Assembly: GCA_946811695.1 (NCBI GenBank)
Contig: OX328125.1
Span: 37,438,734-37,502,733 of the forward strand
DNA length: 64,000 nt
Source of the DNA: Gonocerus acuteangulatus
Taxonomy: Eukaryota; Arthropoda; Insecta; Hemiptera; Coreidae
Direction of reading: 5' to 3'
In this document: positions 11,001 through 23,019 of the stretch, piece by piece
Layout: every line of letters begins with the position of its first letter
Numbering within the stretch: position 1 is the first letter of the stretch
The notes under the pieces: model-generated
Database searches by the model: none
The model's input: the letters and a program-made list of their open reading frames with translations, nothing else
Told to the model about the DNA's origin: nothing
Made by a program: the position numbers and the translations under genes

Positions 11001-12104
11001 AATTTGTTTATACTTATGCCTGTGTGTATTTTTCTGTTTAGTTTCTACTATGTACAGAAATGGATTTGCAAATCAATAACGAAAATATTTTCCCCGCCCA
11101 ACGAAACATTATTTTTTTTCCAGGTTTTATTGGCAAAACAAATCGTAGCACCTACGATTTCACAGAAATGGATTTCAAAGTACTCTTTTTATAAGTTCGT
11201 TTACATGCCATACGATTAAACTGATAATAGGTTTTGAAAAAAACTAGATTTGTTTTATATGACCCGTATTCATATATAACAGATATAAATTTTGGATACG
11301 TTTACCCGACTTACTTACAAAATAAAAGTCCATACTTCACTCCTTTTTATGAAAAGCACTCACTTATACTATAAAATGTATTAAACTATTTTGTGACTCA
11401 ATAAGAAATTTTTGCTTTTTATTTTATACCTCATACGTGTTTTTTTATTATATTGATATTTCATTTTTGTTTACTGTTGTTTTTTTTTTTTTTTTTAATT
11501 TTTAGGTACTTCTTATTTTAAGCCGACGTTGGGTAGGTCTATTAAATAAATATATAAATGGAGGAGTGTTGCCTTTATAAATTTGAATCTTTCGAACCAG
11601 TAAATATTACATTTGCCTAATTATTCTAATAAAATTATTGCAAGAGCTATATTATAGTTTTAACCTATTGAAGAAAAAGTTACTCAACTTCATAGTGAAG
11701 AGAAATGTCAAATTTATGTGCAACACTATAGAGTGACATTAACAACGTTTTTAATTTCAAAATATAACAAGAAATGTTTATGCTTGGGTGAAATGTTATT
11801 AAAATAAAAATGTAAAAAAAAGTGTATAGTATTTGAAAGAGTAACAGCTTGGTTCCAGCCCTGGCATTTGCAGGCCCCGCAAGTTCTAATCTGTACAAAA
11901 CGTAAATGAGACCCGAGTATAAGTTTCTTGCGACCAACAGAGGTCCGACCAAGGCGGCAAAAACTAATTGCATAGCTTACCCCTAGTTTATTTGCGGTGA
12001 GTTATGTCCAGTATTTCATAATCGCGTAAGTATTTAAAGGTTTTGGTTTTTTTTTATAGGTACATTGTTATGTCAAACCGAGATGTCACGGATACTTGGT
12101 TACT
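11001..12104. other. AT-rich sequence without recognisable gene
   Basis: No gene seen. A T run at 11480-11497 resembles a reverse poly-A, but no SINE tail adjoins it. A GC-richer stretch at 11845-11970 has no domain. Confidence 0.5.
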
Positions 12105-12210
12105 TGATCGTCTTATGATGATGATTAGATAGTTAGCCGTCGAGGTGATAAGTAAAGATGGAATGGTTGGGATTCGGCTAAATAAACCTCAATATGATTT
12201 TGTTTTAAAA
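12105..12210 (-). mobile_element. Fragment of repeat family X (end segment)
   Basis: Matches the end of the element at 40306-40868 in reverse: the words 'gccgtcgaggtgataagta', 'gggattcggctaaa' and 'cctcaatatgattttgtt' recur. The hammerhead-like segment itself is not included in this piece. Confidence 0.7.
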
Positions 12211-12462
12211 TAGACTGAGTCGCGGAGCATATTTGTGAATAAAAAAAACAACAAGTTTGATTCTAAAAGTGAAATTATTTGTATTACAAAAGAAATTAAC
12301 AAAAAAAATAAATAAAAAAAATAAAAAAAAATAAGAAGAAAAAAAAAAAAAAAAATCAGAGAAATAACTTCCAATTTTTCAACATAATAGTAACCCTATG
12401 GTGTGGGAGTTTATTCCATATCCTTCAAATCCCATGCCTTTTTATGCATTCTGTATGTATGA

Positions 12463-12463
<1 letters not shown>

Positions 12464-12536
<73 letters not shown>

Positions 12537-12552
12537 TATATATATATATATG
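12464..12552. repeat. (TA)n microsatellite with CA interruption
   Basis: TA runs of about 60 bp and 20 bp separated by ACACACA. Open frames here are Ile-Tyr repeats only. Confidence 0.95.
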
Positions 12553-13338
12553 TATAGTTATATACACATATACATGTATGTTTGTGTGAGAGTGTATGTT
12601 TGATATGGTTTTTATTTATGGCATAGGTAGTATTAAAATGAAAAAGTAGAAACAAAAAATCCCCTTAATTTCCCTCCCAAAAAAATCATTTTGCTCATTA
12701 AAATGACATTTCGGAAGTGAATAAAAATCAATTGTTTATTTCTTGTAATGTACTGTACATTAACAATAAGCGCTGTGGCGTTTTGTAATACTCGCAATGT
12801 TTAAAAATCAATAATTAAAAAAAAATGTCATTTCTTTGTTTACAGACCAAGATAACAACAAATAAATGTCATTTAATGTTATTATTCACTGTGTCAAACT
12901 CTATTTATATTATTAACTTAAAAATTAATTTTCACAAAATCCCCAATTCAAAAAAAAAAATTTTAAAAAAAATTGTATGCGTCTTCTGTCCTACGCACCT
13001 TTCGTTGATTGTCTTCCTTGAAAACAAAATATTTTTTTATTATATTTTAGTTTTCCACCGTTTGGTTATAAAACGATTTCTTTCTTCTTAAGTCCTTAAA
13101 AATAAAATTCTGTTATTCTACAAAAGGATACGACTGTTGATTATTTTGTTTATTGTTGAATGTTGTGTATGTTCTGTTACATTAACCTAAACAAAACGAG
13201 AGTATCTTTCTGTTGGATCAATCACAAAAAAAATTAAATTCACCAAATGGCTGTTGTTATTTAAAATTCGTTATATGAATACAAAATAGCAGTAGAAGAG
13301 CTATATTTAAATTGAAGGGACACGAGTGTCTTTATATA
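12553..13338. other. AT-rich sequence without recognisable gene
   Basis: Long A runs and many stops; nothing else recognised up to the Tc1 element. Confidence 0.55.
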
Positions 13339-14956
13339 CAATTGGTGTAAAAATTATTGGAACACCCATGTATATTCTACTTTTTTTTAACATTTGCGTC
13401 AAAAATAATGGTGCTTTAGGTAAATAGAAGGCATCAATAACACGGCGATAAGCTATATTTTAAATATTCCCTGACAATCAACATGAAAAAATGGCATTTG
13501 TGTTATTTATTAACATTTTAACAATATAATGCAATATTCTATGCGCAAAAAGTAATGGAACACCCGATTTCTTTACTATTGCAGCTGGACTATGGACCGG
13601 ATTAATTCCATATTTTCGGTGAACTTTGTCCGGCAGGAGGACCAGGTGTCTTATGTGTTAGAATCAGATGGTTTTTGTTCATTTTTTTTTACCTTGGCTA
13701 AAGAGGAAAATAAACCTAAGTTAAAATAGAAACTTTTATTATTACGATTCATAATGAGCGCATATGTATGCAAGAAATTAGAAAAATTGTAAACCTTAGC
13801 TATGTCTTATCAAATATTGAAAATCGGTATAATACAACCAACTCTTAGGCAGCGAAACATAATTTCAGGAGATGGAAGAGTCTCAATGTATGTGATGAAA
13901 GATCAATTTTAAGAAAAATACAGGTATAACCACAACTGATTGCGCCAAAACTTGTGACAGAAATCTCGAGGATCATCTGACGGGACATAAGTAGCAGTAC
14001 AGTAAGAAGTGATCTCAGGAAAAATGGATTACGCGGGCGAACAGCCCCAAACCCTTACTCATATTTGTCTAGACACCAAGCCCCGAGATTTGAGCTTTTG
14101 ATTCGCTCTCCCTCACACATTTTGTCAATTTCCTTGGCTAAAAATTCTATATTGTACTCATGAATAAATTAAATCCACTGCCAGTATTCAGCAGGATGGT
14201 TAACACTTTATTTTGCATAGCAAAGTATTTCCTATTTCTTAACTTTACTTACAAAAAAGTTCTTCAATACTGTTCCGGAGATCATTTCTTACTGCACTGC
14301 TACTTATGTCTTGTAAGATGATTCTCTTGATTTTAGTCACAAGTTTTGGTGCAATCAGCCGTGGTTTTGCCTTTGCGTTTCCTAAACTTTATGTTTCATC
14401 ACATACAGTGAGACTCTTCGGTGTCCTAATGCGATGTTTTGCTGCCTAAAAGTTGGTTGCACTATACCGATTTAATATATTTGATAAGGATACATGTCTG
14501 AGGTTTACAATGTTTCAAATTCCTCGCCAGCATTTACGCTTATTTTGAAGTGTAATTATATTTTTTTGGATTCCATCTGAGTTTTGTCTTCCTTTCAGGC
14601 CAACGTAAATAAATTGAACTAAAACTATCTGATTCAAACACATAAGACACCTGGTCCTCCTGCCGGACAAAGTTCGCCGATAATATGGAATTAATCCCGT
14701 CCAAAGTCCAGCTGCAATAGTAAAGACATCGGGTGTTCCAATACTTTTTACACATAGAATATTGCATTTTATTGTTAAAATGTTAATAAATAACACAAAT
14801 ACCATTGTATGATGTTGATTTTTAGGGAATATTTAAAATATAGCTTATCACCGTTTTATTAATGCCTTCTATTTACCTAAAGCACCATTATTTTAGTCGC
14901 AAATGTTAAAAAAAGTAGAATATTCATGGGTGTTCCAATACTTTTTATACTAACTG
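13339..14956. mobile_element. Tc1-family element rearranged into a giant foldback
   Basis: The outer ends read CAATTGGTGTAAAAATTATT and, reversed, CAGTTAGTATAAAAAGTATT, each followed by GGAACACCCATG. Both sides are flanked by TA (13337-13338, 14957-14958), the Tc1/mariner target. Total length of 1618 bp is typical of Tc1. However, about 680 bp at each side (13339-14018 and 14275-14956) are reverse complements with scattered differences, and only about 256 bp separate them. Each terminal region holds two direct copies of the GGAACACCC motif about 200 bp apart (near 13357 and 13556), the IR/DR layout of some Tc1 elements. The 3' half of the transposase gene is absent, so the copy is inactive. 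Confidence 0.88.
13951..14059 (+). pseudogene. Tc1 transposase N-terminal fragment
   Basis: In the left arm a frame reads LVTEISRII, a stop (TGA), then RDISSSTVRSDLRKNGLRGR. The spacing and the final 'LRKNGLRGR' match the second helix-turn-helix and following basic stretch of Tc1 transposases. An internal stop and loss of the DDE domain make it dead. The right arm carries the same region reversed (near 14270-14345), already diverged. Confidence 0.75.
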
Positions 14957-15916
14957 TATATCAGTTTCAAACCCGATTTTTTCCATTAAGCATTTCAATA
15001 ATCAGAGATTGTCTAATACTATCTATTTTGTTATCAGCTCGTGACCAATAATTTTCCCCAGTAGTATTGTTTGATAGTATACATGTTTCTGATAGTGTTG
15101 TGGGAATACATTAGTAAGCTAGGGGACTGTACGATGACTAGGGGGCGAGAGACATCCCCTAGGGGCTTCAGAGCATTATTTCTTCCCAGTAGCCAATTAC
15201 CGAACCTGATGGGCTCATGTTTGCTCTGGACCACCCTCACGTAATAAAAGTTAATGGTCAAGAAAATTCCATAGATTCGGGGATTAGCGCTCTGATGAGC
15301 GGATATTGCCGGCCCAGCTCTCTCTCTCTCGCTCTTCATGGCTTCATTCTCCCGACCGAGGAAGAAATGGGCTATTGGTCTTCTTATAACGACCAATGGA
15401 CCTTTAGCTTGGGTCCGTAGTATCGTTCAGAGATAGTATTGTCGTTGGTCTGTCATTCCAAGCACGCTATTGCATAGACAAATGTGTAAGCCGCCAAGAG
15501 AATAAATGCCAAATTATAAGATAAACTCAAAAGATGACAACAAATATCGAAATGTGAAAATCACCATTTTCCAGAGTGAAAAAATTGTATTTATTACTTT
15601 GCTTATGGACTGTCGAATAGCCGGCAGATTCGACCCTTGGACAGTGGTTACTCTCCCCTTACATTGAGTGATGAACTTTGATTCAAGAGCTTCCCGTTTA
15701 TCAATCCAATAGCAATCAGAATATATTGAGAATTAAAACTGCGTTTCTTCACATTCGATACTTTGCATTTGTATGGACGATATGATTTCTAAAAAATGCC
15801 ATGCAAAATGATTTTTGGGAGAGAAATAAAGGGTATATTTTTGTTTCTTATTTTTAATTTTTATACAAACTATCATTATGCCATTAAAACAAGAAGAAAA
15901 AATCAGCACAAACATG

Positions 15917-15921
<5 letters not shown>
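14957..15921. other. Unique sequence with a GC-richer patch
   Basis: The patch at 15030-15430 is GC-richer and open on both strands for 60-120 codons, but has no recognised domain or convincing splice signals. A short (TC)n run lies at 15320-15331. The rest is AT-rich. Confidence 0.4.

Positions 15922-15959
<38 letters not shown>
15922..15959. repeat. (TA)n microsatellite
   Basis: About 19 TA units followed by imperfect TA-rich sequence. Confidence 0.95.
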
Positions 15960-15969
<10 letters not shown>

Positions 15970-16085
15970 GCATATACAATGAATTATAAGGCATGGGATT
16001 TGCAGGATATTGAACAGAATAGAGCTACTATTATGTGGAAAACGAATAGGTGTTTTTCCTGATTCTGTTTTGTTAGCTTGTATAA

Positions 16086-16091
<6 letters not shown>

Positions 16092-16163
<72 letters not shown>
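16092..16163. repeat. (TA)n microsatellite
   Basis: About 36 uninterrupted TA units, among the longest in the window. Confidence 0.95.
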
Positions 16164-16165
<2 letters not shown>

Positions 16166-16246
16166 TAGGAGCCCAGATATTGTATCTTAGTAAGATATTC
16201 AACTTAAAATACCAATACATAACCAAACATTATACTAAAATAAAAC

Positions 16247-16430
16247 ATTTTATTATAATTTGAAAATTGGGAAGAGCTAGGAATCTAAATACGGATACTA
16301 ATACATTTTTCAACAAGTTCAATCATCCACCAAAGTAAGATAGTTTGGAGGAAAGTTGAACTTGTTGAAAAATGTTAAGGTATTTTAAACGTTATACCTA
16401 GCTCTTCCCAATTTTCATATTGTAATAAAA
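16247..16430. mobile_element. Hairpin MITE
   Basis: Two imperfect reverse-complement arms: GAAAATTGGGAAGAGCTAGG at 16262-16281 pairs with its complement at 16397-16416, and pairing continues outward for about 14 bp and inward into an AACATGTT-rich centre ('caacaagttcaa'/'ttgaacttgttg'). No coding sequence; target duplication is unclear. It is probably a small non-autonomous DNA element. Confidence 0.75.
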
Positions 16431-16479
16431 AATTGTATAATGAAAATGGAGATAGAGAAAAAAAGCCTGGCAGAAATCT

Positions 16480-16680
16480 ACATTGGACGTTTCGGTTGAC
16501 AATATTGGACATTTTTTTTTTTTGGAGAAGGCTGACAAAGTGCAATTTTACCGAAACGTCCAATTTTGTTTTCTGCCAGATGATCAGACAGTCTTTTCTC
16601 CTAGCCGAATCCCAACCATCCCTTGACTTCGTAAATTTTTTTTATAGTATAATGTTAATATAGTTTTGCCGAAGGACTCA
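16480..16680. mobile_element. Repeat family X, inverted pair of ends
   Basis: Minus-strand 'ccgaaacgtccaatgt' near 16483-16498 and plus-strand 'ccgaaacgtccaatttt' near 16551-16567 face each other. The right one is preceded by CTGACAA and followed by the family words 'agccgaatcccaaccatcc'. The CTGANGA box is degraded in this copy (CTGACAA). Confidence 0.6.
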
Positions 16681-17566
16681 GGACTCTGAGGTCTGAAAAA
16701 TCATTTGTATACGTGAACTCTGGATTGTAACGTGATAGGGGGGCTGCCAAACAGCATTATCACTCTTCTTACGATGATTTGTTAATAGGTTTCTGAGTAA
16801 TTCCTCAGGAGACTACTTATTTAATCATTTTTTTTTTTTTGTTAGATTTTTGATAATTAAGTAGAAGATAAAGCGAGCCTGCGTCTATCCTGACAGCGAT
16901 AGGGCCCTGAGAATCCACGCTGTAGCTTTGTTGTTGTAATAAGGTCGCGTCATGTTGTTTACCCCCGGGGAGTATAGCCTTGTTATTTTTTGCAGAGGAG
17001 GAGGCCCCCTCTCTTTCAATACGCACAGTCCCTCTGTAGCCCTGTAGTTAATTTTCCTACAGGCCCTGAGGGCAACGGAAGGAAGAATTAGGATGGTCCT
17101 ATCATTACTCTCTCCCCTTCCGTAGTCCTTTGCCTCTTCAGAACCAACGGAAACCTATTATCGAGAGAAAGAGAGCAGAAAAAAAAATGTATAAAAAGAC
17201 TAACTCTCTCCTTGGATTAGGTTACAAGTTGGGCCCTGGGGACTCTGAAAGGCCCCCCGTCGAAATAGGACTAATGCCCTATTGGGGAAACCTTTAATTT
17301 GACGTATCATTTTTAATCATAAAGTTAATTAGGAAACGCAATCCCATAGGAATCTCTGCACCTTATTTCCATGCCGTATAAGCAATTATAGAAGACTCCT
17401 CAATTATAAGAGAAACATGAGGGATCTATTTATTGATTGTACTTTCTTGGAAGATTTACGGCAAAATCATTACGAGAAATGGTGTAAATATACAAATATA
17501 TATATATACACACTCACTAGCAAAAAAGCAATCGTACACTGAGTTAGGTTATTTAAACAAAGTAAT
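16681..17566. other. Unique sequence, partly GC-richer
   Basis: GC-richer from about 16870 to 17290 but with stops in all frames; no gene or repeat recognised. Confidence 0.45.
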
Positions 17567-17752
17567 ATTTTTTTTTTGTTTGCTTAACGGCGTATCAACA
17601 ATTGGGCTATCTATAGGATGCCACGCATTTACGAGTATAATGCCAACAAGACGTGGACGGTCACCCATTCAGGTACTGGCAACACCCGACGTTGCTTTAC
17701 TTCGGTGATCAACGGGAACCCATGCATTCAACGTGGCTATGGCCCTTGACAA
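17567..17752 (-). mobile_element. 5S-rRNA-derived SINE (SINE3 type), nearly full length
   Basis: On the minus strand the element starts GTCAAGGGCCATAGCCACG, followed by 'ttgatcaccgaag', 'aagcaacgtcggg' and 'gaatgggtgacc'. These are the order and wording of eukaryotic 5S rRNA, including the internal promoter region used by RNA polymerase III. A body with 'cctatagatagccc' follows, then a degraded version of the shared tail and an A run. A 5S gene would stop after about 120 bp, whereas this copy continues into the body and poly-A, so it is a retroposed SINE. Flanks 'aagtattatt'/'agtaatatt' may be the target duplication. Confidence 0.88.
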
Positions 17753-17895
17753 GTATTATTATTATGATGAAAATATTTGTTATTTAAAAAATGTTCAAAT
17801 GAGTAGCCGGTAATGGTGTAAAATAAAATTAGTATGTTTATTTTATAGCGTTTAATTATTGATTTAACCCACGTTTTCGACGCAGGATGGCTTTC

Positions 17896-18082
17896 TTTTT
17901 TTTTTTTTTTTTTTCTTTTTTTTTACGGCATTTACAACTTGGCCATTAGCGCCGGGCTATCTATAGGTTGCAACCCTTTTCTTTTATAATGCCAACAGCA
18001 CGAGGTCGGTCACCCATTCAGATACTGACCACGCCCGACGTTGCTTAACTTCGGTGATCTGTACGATGAAGTGTCCTAACCC
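17896..18082 (-). mobile_element. 5S-rRNA-derived SINE, second copy
   Basis: Same orientation as the copy at 17567-17752 and about 145 bp away. The minus strand shows 'gatcaccgaagttaagcaac', 'gtcgggcgtggtcag' and 'gaatgggtgacc', then the body word 'cctatagatagccc', the tail 'ggcgctaatggccaagttg' and a long A run. The first third of the 5S head is poorly preserved. It shows that the 5S head and the tail shared with the tRNA SINEs sit on one element. Confidence 0.88.
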
Positions 18083-18305
18083 TGTCAGCCATTGAAGACC
18101 CAGCATACAGACCAATGGCTGTCTTGTACATTATCTCCTCTGCTCTATTAATACTCAAGAGATTTTTCCAGTGAACTTAGTTCGTTCATACTCAGCACTC
18201 ATTTCAAAAAAACGGAAACATCACTCACAATTGACAAGTGAACAAGTAAGTGTCCAAGATAGAGCGAAAGAGAGAGCGCACGCGCACGAAAGAGTGTGAG
18301 TGTGG

Positions 18306-18461
<156 letters not shown>

Positions 18462-19290
18462 CAGATAGGCCGGACCCATTTGGCGTTGGCCCTTACAAAC
18501 ATTCCAACAAAGGTGGGCTCCCTATAACCCACCTCACCCCGCTCCTATATACTTCTTTCCCGGAGAAATTTTCTATCTTCTCATTGGGCCACTTGCCCCT
18601 CCCCCGCAAGAACTTTTCTCTGAGTGCCCTTTCTTTCCCGCTCCTTCTATCCTATATTTCTGAGTCCCTTTGATGTCGGTATCCCCTTTTGAAGGCCGGA
18701 CTATCTCTCTGTTTTCAAAGGAGGGACGACAAAAGTTTTTGTCGATTCCTTTCTCCCATTATGCTTAGCGATAACAAACATAATGCGGCTGAGTGTACAG
18801 TACATCTTCATTTGTCACAAAACTGTTCTGGTAAGTTGTTTTTTATCAGATTTCTGGCTGGGGCTAAAAAATGTAAGGCTTCATAGCAGACAGGCGGTCT
18901 TTACACTTCAAAAGGAGTTGCAGGATAGGTTATTCTGTAACATGACATATCTATTTGTCAACACAGCATCATAAAACTTGACTCTAAAGCTAATCTCAAT
19001 GCAGACATAAGCAAAACTTTGACATGCTTGATAAACTTGTCCGACTTACAACGAAGACAAGAAATCAGATGATTTCTTGTCTCTTTCAGAAGAAATCAGA
19101 CATTCTATATACACACGTAAATTCTTAATTGAATAACAATAGGAACGAAACTGGTCTAATCATAAAACTGATATGTATACCATCGAATGAACCTCTTACG
19201 ACTAACTACCTTAATCTTTTGGGTTTGTTTTTTATCACATTGTATATTTTCTTATTTGTTCTTGTTTTTTATTTTTTCGTCTGTTCGTAT
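18462..19290. other. Unique sequence, no gene recognised
   Basis: GC-richer to about 18680, then AT-rich. A 13-bp-arm hairpin (GACAAGAAATCA and its complement) lies near 19054-19081. No coding domain. Confidence 0.45.
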
Positions 19291-19485
19291 AGCAGGCTAC
19301 ACACGACTCAGACAGGCCTGTCAGTTAGACCTGAACAGTCCGCCTGAAAGCCGGTCGCCTGAACGTGTATATATTCCGGCCGGCCTGACCAGTCTTAACA
19401 GACAGACCTGCCGTAACATATACACGTTCAAGCGACCGGCTTTCAGGCAGATTGTACAGGCCTGCCTGATCGTGTGTAGCCTGCT
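19291..19485. mobile_element. PIF/Harbinger-like hairpin MITE, copy 1
   Basis: A 195-bp near-palindrome with ends AGCAGGCTACACACGA and its complement. Internal CCTG/CAGG words let the whole element fold back on itself. Right flank is TAA and left flank TAT, close to the 3-bp TAA duplication of copy 2. TAA-type target sites and short hairpin form fit PIF/Harbinger MITEs; the superfamily is inferred. Confidence 0.85.
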
Positions 19486-19648
19486 TAAAGAATTGTTACC
19501 ATTGTAAGTATGTAAGTCATCTAATTTAACATTCCGCGCCTAAAGTTATGGATTCGGTTTCCAATGAGGGTGGTGGTTTTTCTTAGGAAAAATTAAAGGC
19601 ATTGTAAACATATATTAATCATGACCCATGTATAAAATTCTATCATAA

Positions 19649-19842
19649 AGCAGGCTACACACGATTCAGGCAGGCCTGTCAGTGTGGCCTGAAGAGTCCG
19701 CCTAAAGCCAGTCACCTGAACGTGTATATATTCCAGCCGGTCTGTCAGTTAAGACTGTTCAGGCGGCCGGAATATATACACGTTCAGGCGACCGTCTTTC
19801 AGGCGGACTGTTCAGGCCTGCCTGAATCGAGTGTAGCCTGCT
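19649..19842. mobile_element. PIF/Harbinger-like hairpin MITE, copy 2
   Basis: Same ends and length (194 bp) as the copy at 19291, 164 bp upstream. Flanked by TAA on both sides (19646-19648 and 19843-19845), which looks like the target duplication. It differs from copy 1 at many internal positions, so the two are separate insertions and not a recent tandem duplicate. Confidence 0.88.
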
Positions 19843-19845
19843 TAA

Positions 19846-21533
19846 GTAAAGCTCTACCATCAATCTGTGTAAAACTGTCGTGTTTAAAGCACATGTCACC
19901 AAAGCAACAAACATTTTTAATAAATTAAACAACAAAAATAATAAAAGTACATTTATGCTTATGGTGGGTGTGAGAAAAAATAGAATAATTATCCGCGTTC
20001 TTGACACTAGTAGTCAGAAGGATTTCTCGGTAAGTTCTCGATACCTATTTCGAGAAACAAGGTCACATTTATAATCGCGGCAGTATCGAGTGATTTGCCT
20101 TTCTCCGGGAATTCCCAACCCACGTACTACCTGGAATACATTCACTAGGCAAATCCAGGAACGTTGCGACAGTAGAGCCACAAATCGTTCTGTCGAAAGT
20201 GTTTCATTAGTGTTTCAACATGTTAGGCGACCGGATGTTTTATTGAGTGCTATTAAAAACAGGCATAAAAAGTAGAGAACAATATAAGCTTTGCGAACTA
20301 TATGAATTCTTTAGACAATTGTCTGTACGGGGGCAATGACTTCAATAAATACAAATTTTTTCCTATTTGATATTTCTCATAGCCAAATGATTCAATATTT
20401 TATTTATTTTTTTTTACCAAAAAGGTAGGTCTCGCAGGAGTTGCGTTTATTAACCAAGAGACGTCAAGGTCCTCAGTTACCAAGTTCTTTATAGGACTGC
20501 GCTTCAAATAGCGATACACAAACATTATATTGACCAATTTTGATTATTCACTACGTTATACACTTCTTTCTAGAAATTCTATTCTGTTCTAAAATTTCTT
20601 CCTACTATTGTTTTACCACACAAACACACAGATTATTAATTTATTCTTTAGGATGACTCAAAATATTCCTAAATAGTTTTCAATTCTTTGCAGGCCACAC
20701 TGTTTGTTTCGAGCTTTTTTTCGCACCTTTTCATAGGCGCTTATAGTAATATGTAGTGTTACCTCTGCGTTCATTGAGTTCGTACATGGACGAGAGAACT
20801 TCCTAACGAGAAGTGCCCTGAAGAGGTGGGAAAAAGGCAAGAAACCCGTAGGGCATAATCAATGAGTAAAGTAATTCTATGCAAAAGGGGTTAGTTTTTG
20901 GTCAGTAGATTCGATGAAGATTTCAAGACATTTTTGAATTCTTCAACGTCTGAAAACTTCAGTGCTACATTTACGCGGAATTTTCAAAGACAAACGTTTA
21001 GATAATTACCTAGTTCATAGTTTAACTTTTTGTCAGTATTGAGAATACATTATTCTTATTACTTTGGAAGGATATAAGGCTGGATTTCATAGGAAATCTA
21101 AAATTGGGGCTGCTATTTTTATTTCCGTCTGGATTGAGTATTTTACTCCTAATGAATTGTTGTTGCTGATTTTACGGATCTGCAGCAGTTGAGACACTAC
21201 TAGAAAGAGATTGGTTGATTTTACGACGTGGAGTCGTAAATGAAGACGAGTAAACTTAGCAAAGACTTAGCTCACTGTTTGTTCTTCCAGTAAACAACGA
21301 TTTCAACGAACGTCAAAAACTACATAGTAATGAAGGGAATTATAATGGAAGCTATTAAGAAGAACTCATGTTTTAGTAGTCGTCTAACATCTAGTTTTAT
21401 TTCAAATTGAAATATACATTTTTTTGTTAATGCTATCTGTTAGCTGAAGTCACCAAGAACCGATCTTCCTTAAATGAAGAGGTTCTATGCATGAAAGGAG
21501 TGAGTGTATAGATGTGAGAGATCGAAGGAGGAG

Positions 21534-21534
<1 letters not shown>
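19846..21534. other. Unique AT-rich sequence
   Basis: No gene recognised. A 61-codon open stretch at 20090-20275 has no known domain. Confidence 0.45.

Positions 21535-21587
<53 letters not shown>
21535..21587 (+). repeat. (GA)n microsatellite
   Basis: About 25 GA units with one interruption near the end. Confidence 0.95.
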
Positions 21588-21589
<2 letters not shown>

Positions 21590-23019
21590 AGAAAGAGCTT
21601 GAGAGTGTTTGCGAATTATGTTCTTCCTTTTATAGTGCGACTCTTAATTGTTTGCCACTTCCGTCGATAATCGATTAGACATAATGGATGATATAAATGG
21701 TTCTCCTTGGAATTCAAGAAGCTACTTTTACAGGAACAGCAAACTAAAATGGAGATATTTCTCTTATAAACGCGGAGGATTCAAAATCGACTCCAGCTCA
21801 AAGTTCTTCAACATTCTTTGGTTAGTCAAGTAATCAATGTGTCTATAATTGCAATATGAAGATTAATCGCAAAATCTAATTATAAGTACGTTGAGTAGCT
21901 GCCCGCAAAATGAATAATTCTATTGGATCACCGCTTAAAGGGAGTTGGATGCTAAGGAGTGATTGAGTATGATGCAGCAGGAAAATTCCAAACCTTAGAT
22001 GTTTTTATTTTTATTTTAATGGTGAAGACAAATCCATAGTCTTCACAAAACCGGTCTCTGCATTACGGTACATTCTGAATAACGGGCGTAATTTAAAAGT
22101 GTCCCAAATATTCTGGAGGCATGGTGTAGAATCGATTGTTGGGACAATTCTCTCTCAGAATTAGTTCCTCCCAGAGTTTTAAGTTGGCAATTGCGGAAAT
22201 CGATGTTTTTTTAATAAGCCCATTGGGGGAAATAATAAGGGATGTTCCCTTGCAGAATCTCGCTCATACGTACATTCTTTTCGATCTGTAGCGAAGTTCT
22301 AATATTTTCGCTTTTCGCGGAAAACGGTTTTGGAAGGAAAGTAAGGCCTTTACCATTATCCAAGAAAGAAAATGAATAAAAATAAAATTAAAGTTGCCCT
22401 TAAACACAAACAAAAAAACAACATTTATAAGTAACGAAATTTTAGGGCTTTTTATCCATATGTGACTAACCTTTTCTAGCCAGTAACTCTCAAAAGACAA
22501 CAATAAAATAAAAACACTTTTACGTGCTAGAAATTTTATTAACGCTGCCCTTCCGGTTTCACATCCATTTTTATGGCAGAGGCTTTAAGTCTTGTAAACT
22601 AATTGTAAGTATTCAGCCAAAAAACAAGAAGGCGAACCTTGTACAATAAGAATCATGTTTACTAGTCCTAGTGCAGCTAATGAGGCATCAAGATTGTTGG
22701 GGAACTGGTAGAGAAATTTTAATAAAATTACAAGTATCTAAAAGTGGTTTTATCTTATTAATTGATCTTCTGCCTGTAATCTGTTTCTAGCAAAATAATG
22801 TTTGGATCAACCCAATATTATTTTAATTATCTAGTCAACTATTAAACCAAACACAAAATAGCAAAAAATTAATGTTAATGTTGTCGCTCTAGCTCCTGCT
22901 TGAGAAAACTGTTAGCCATTTCTGGATTCAACTTAATATAAATAAATCGTCTAAAAATCAAATTTGAACGTCCACTTATACTTAACACAGATTTTTTGGG
23001 GACGGTAAAGGTTGCAACT
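21588..23019. other. Unique AT-rich sequence
   Basis: No gene, inverted repeat or known family recognised. Confidence 0.45.

Noticed and set aside
17567..18082. True 5S rRNA genes
   Set aside because: The 5S-like part is degraded and continues into a SINE body, tail and poly-A.
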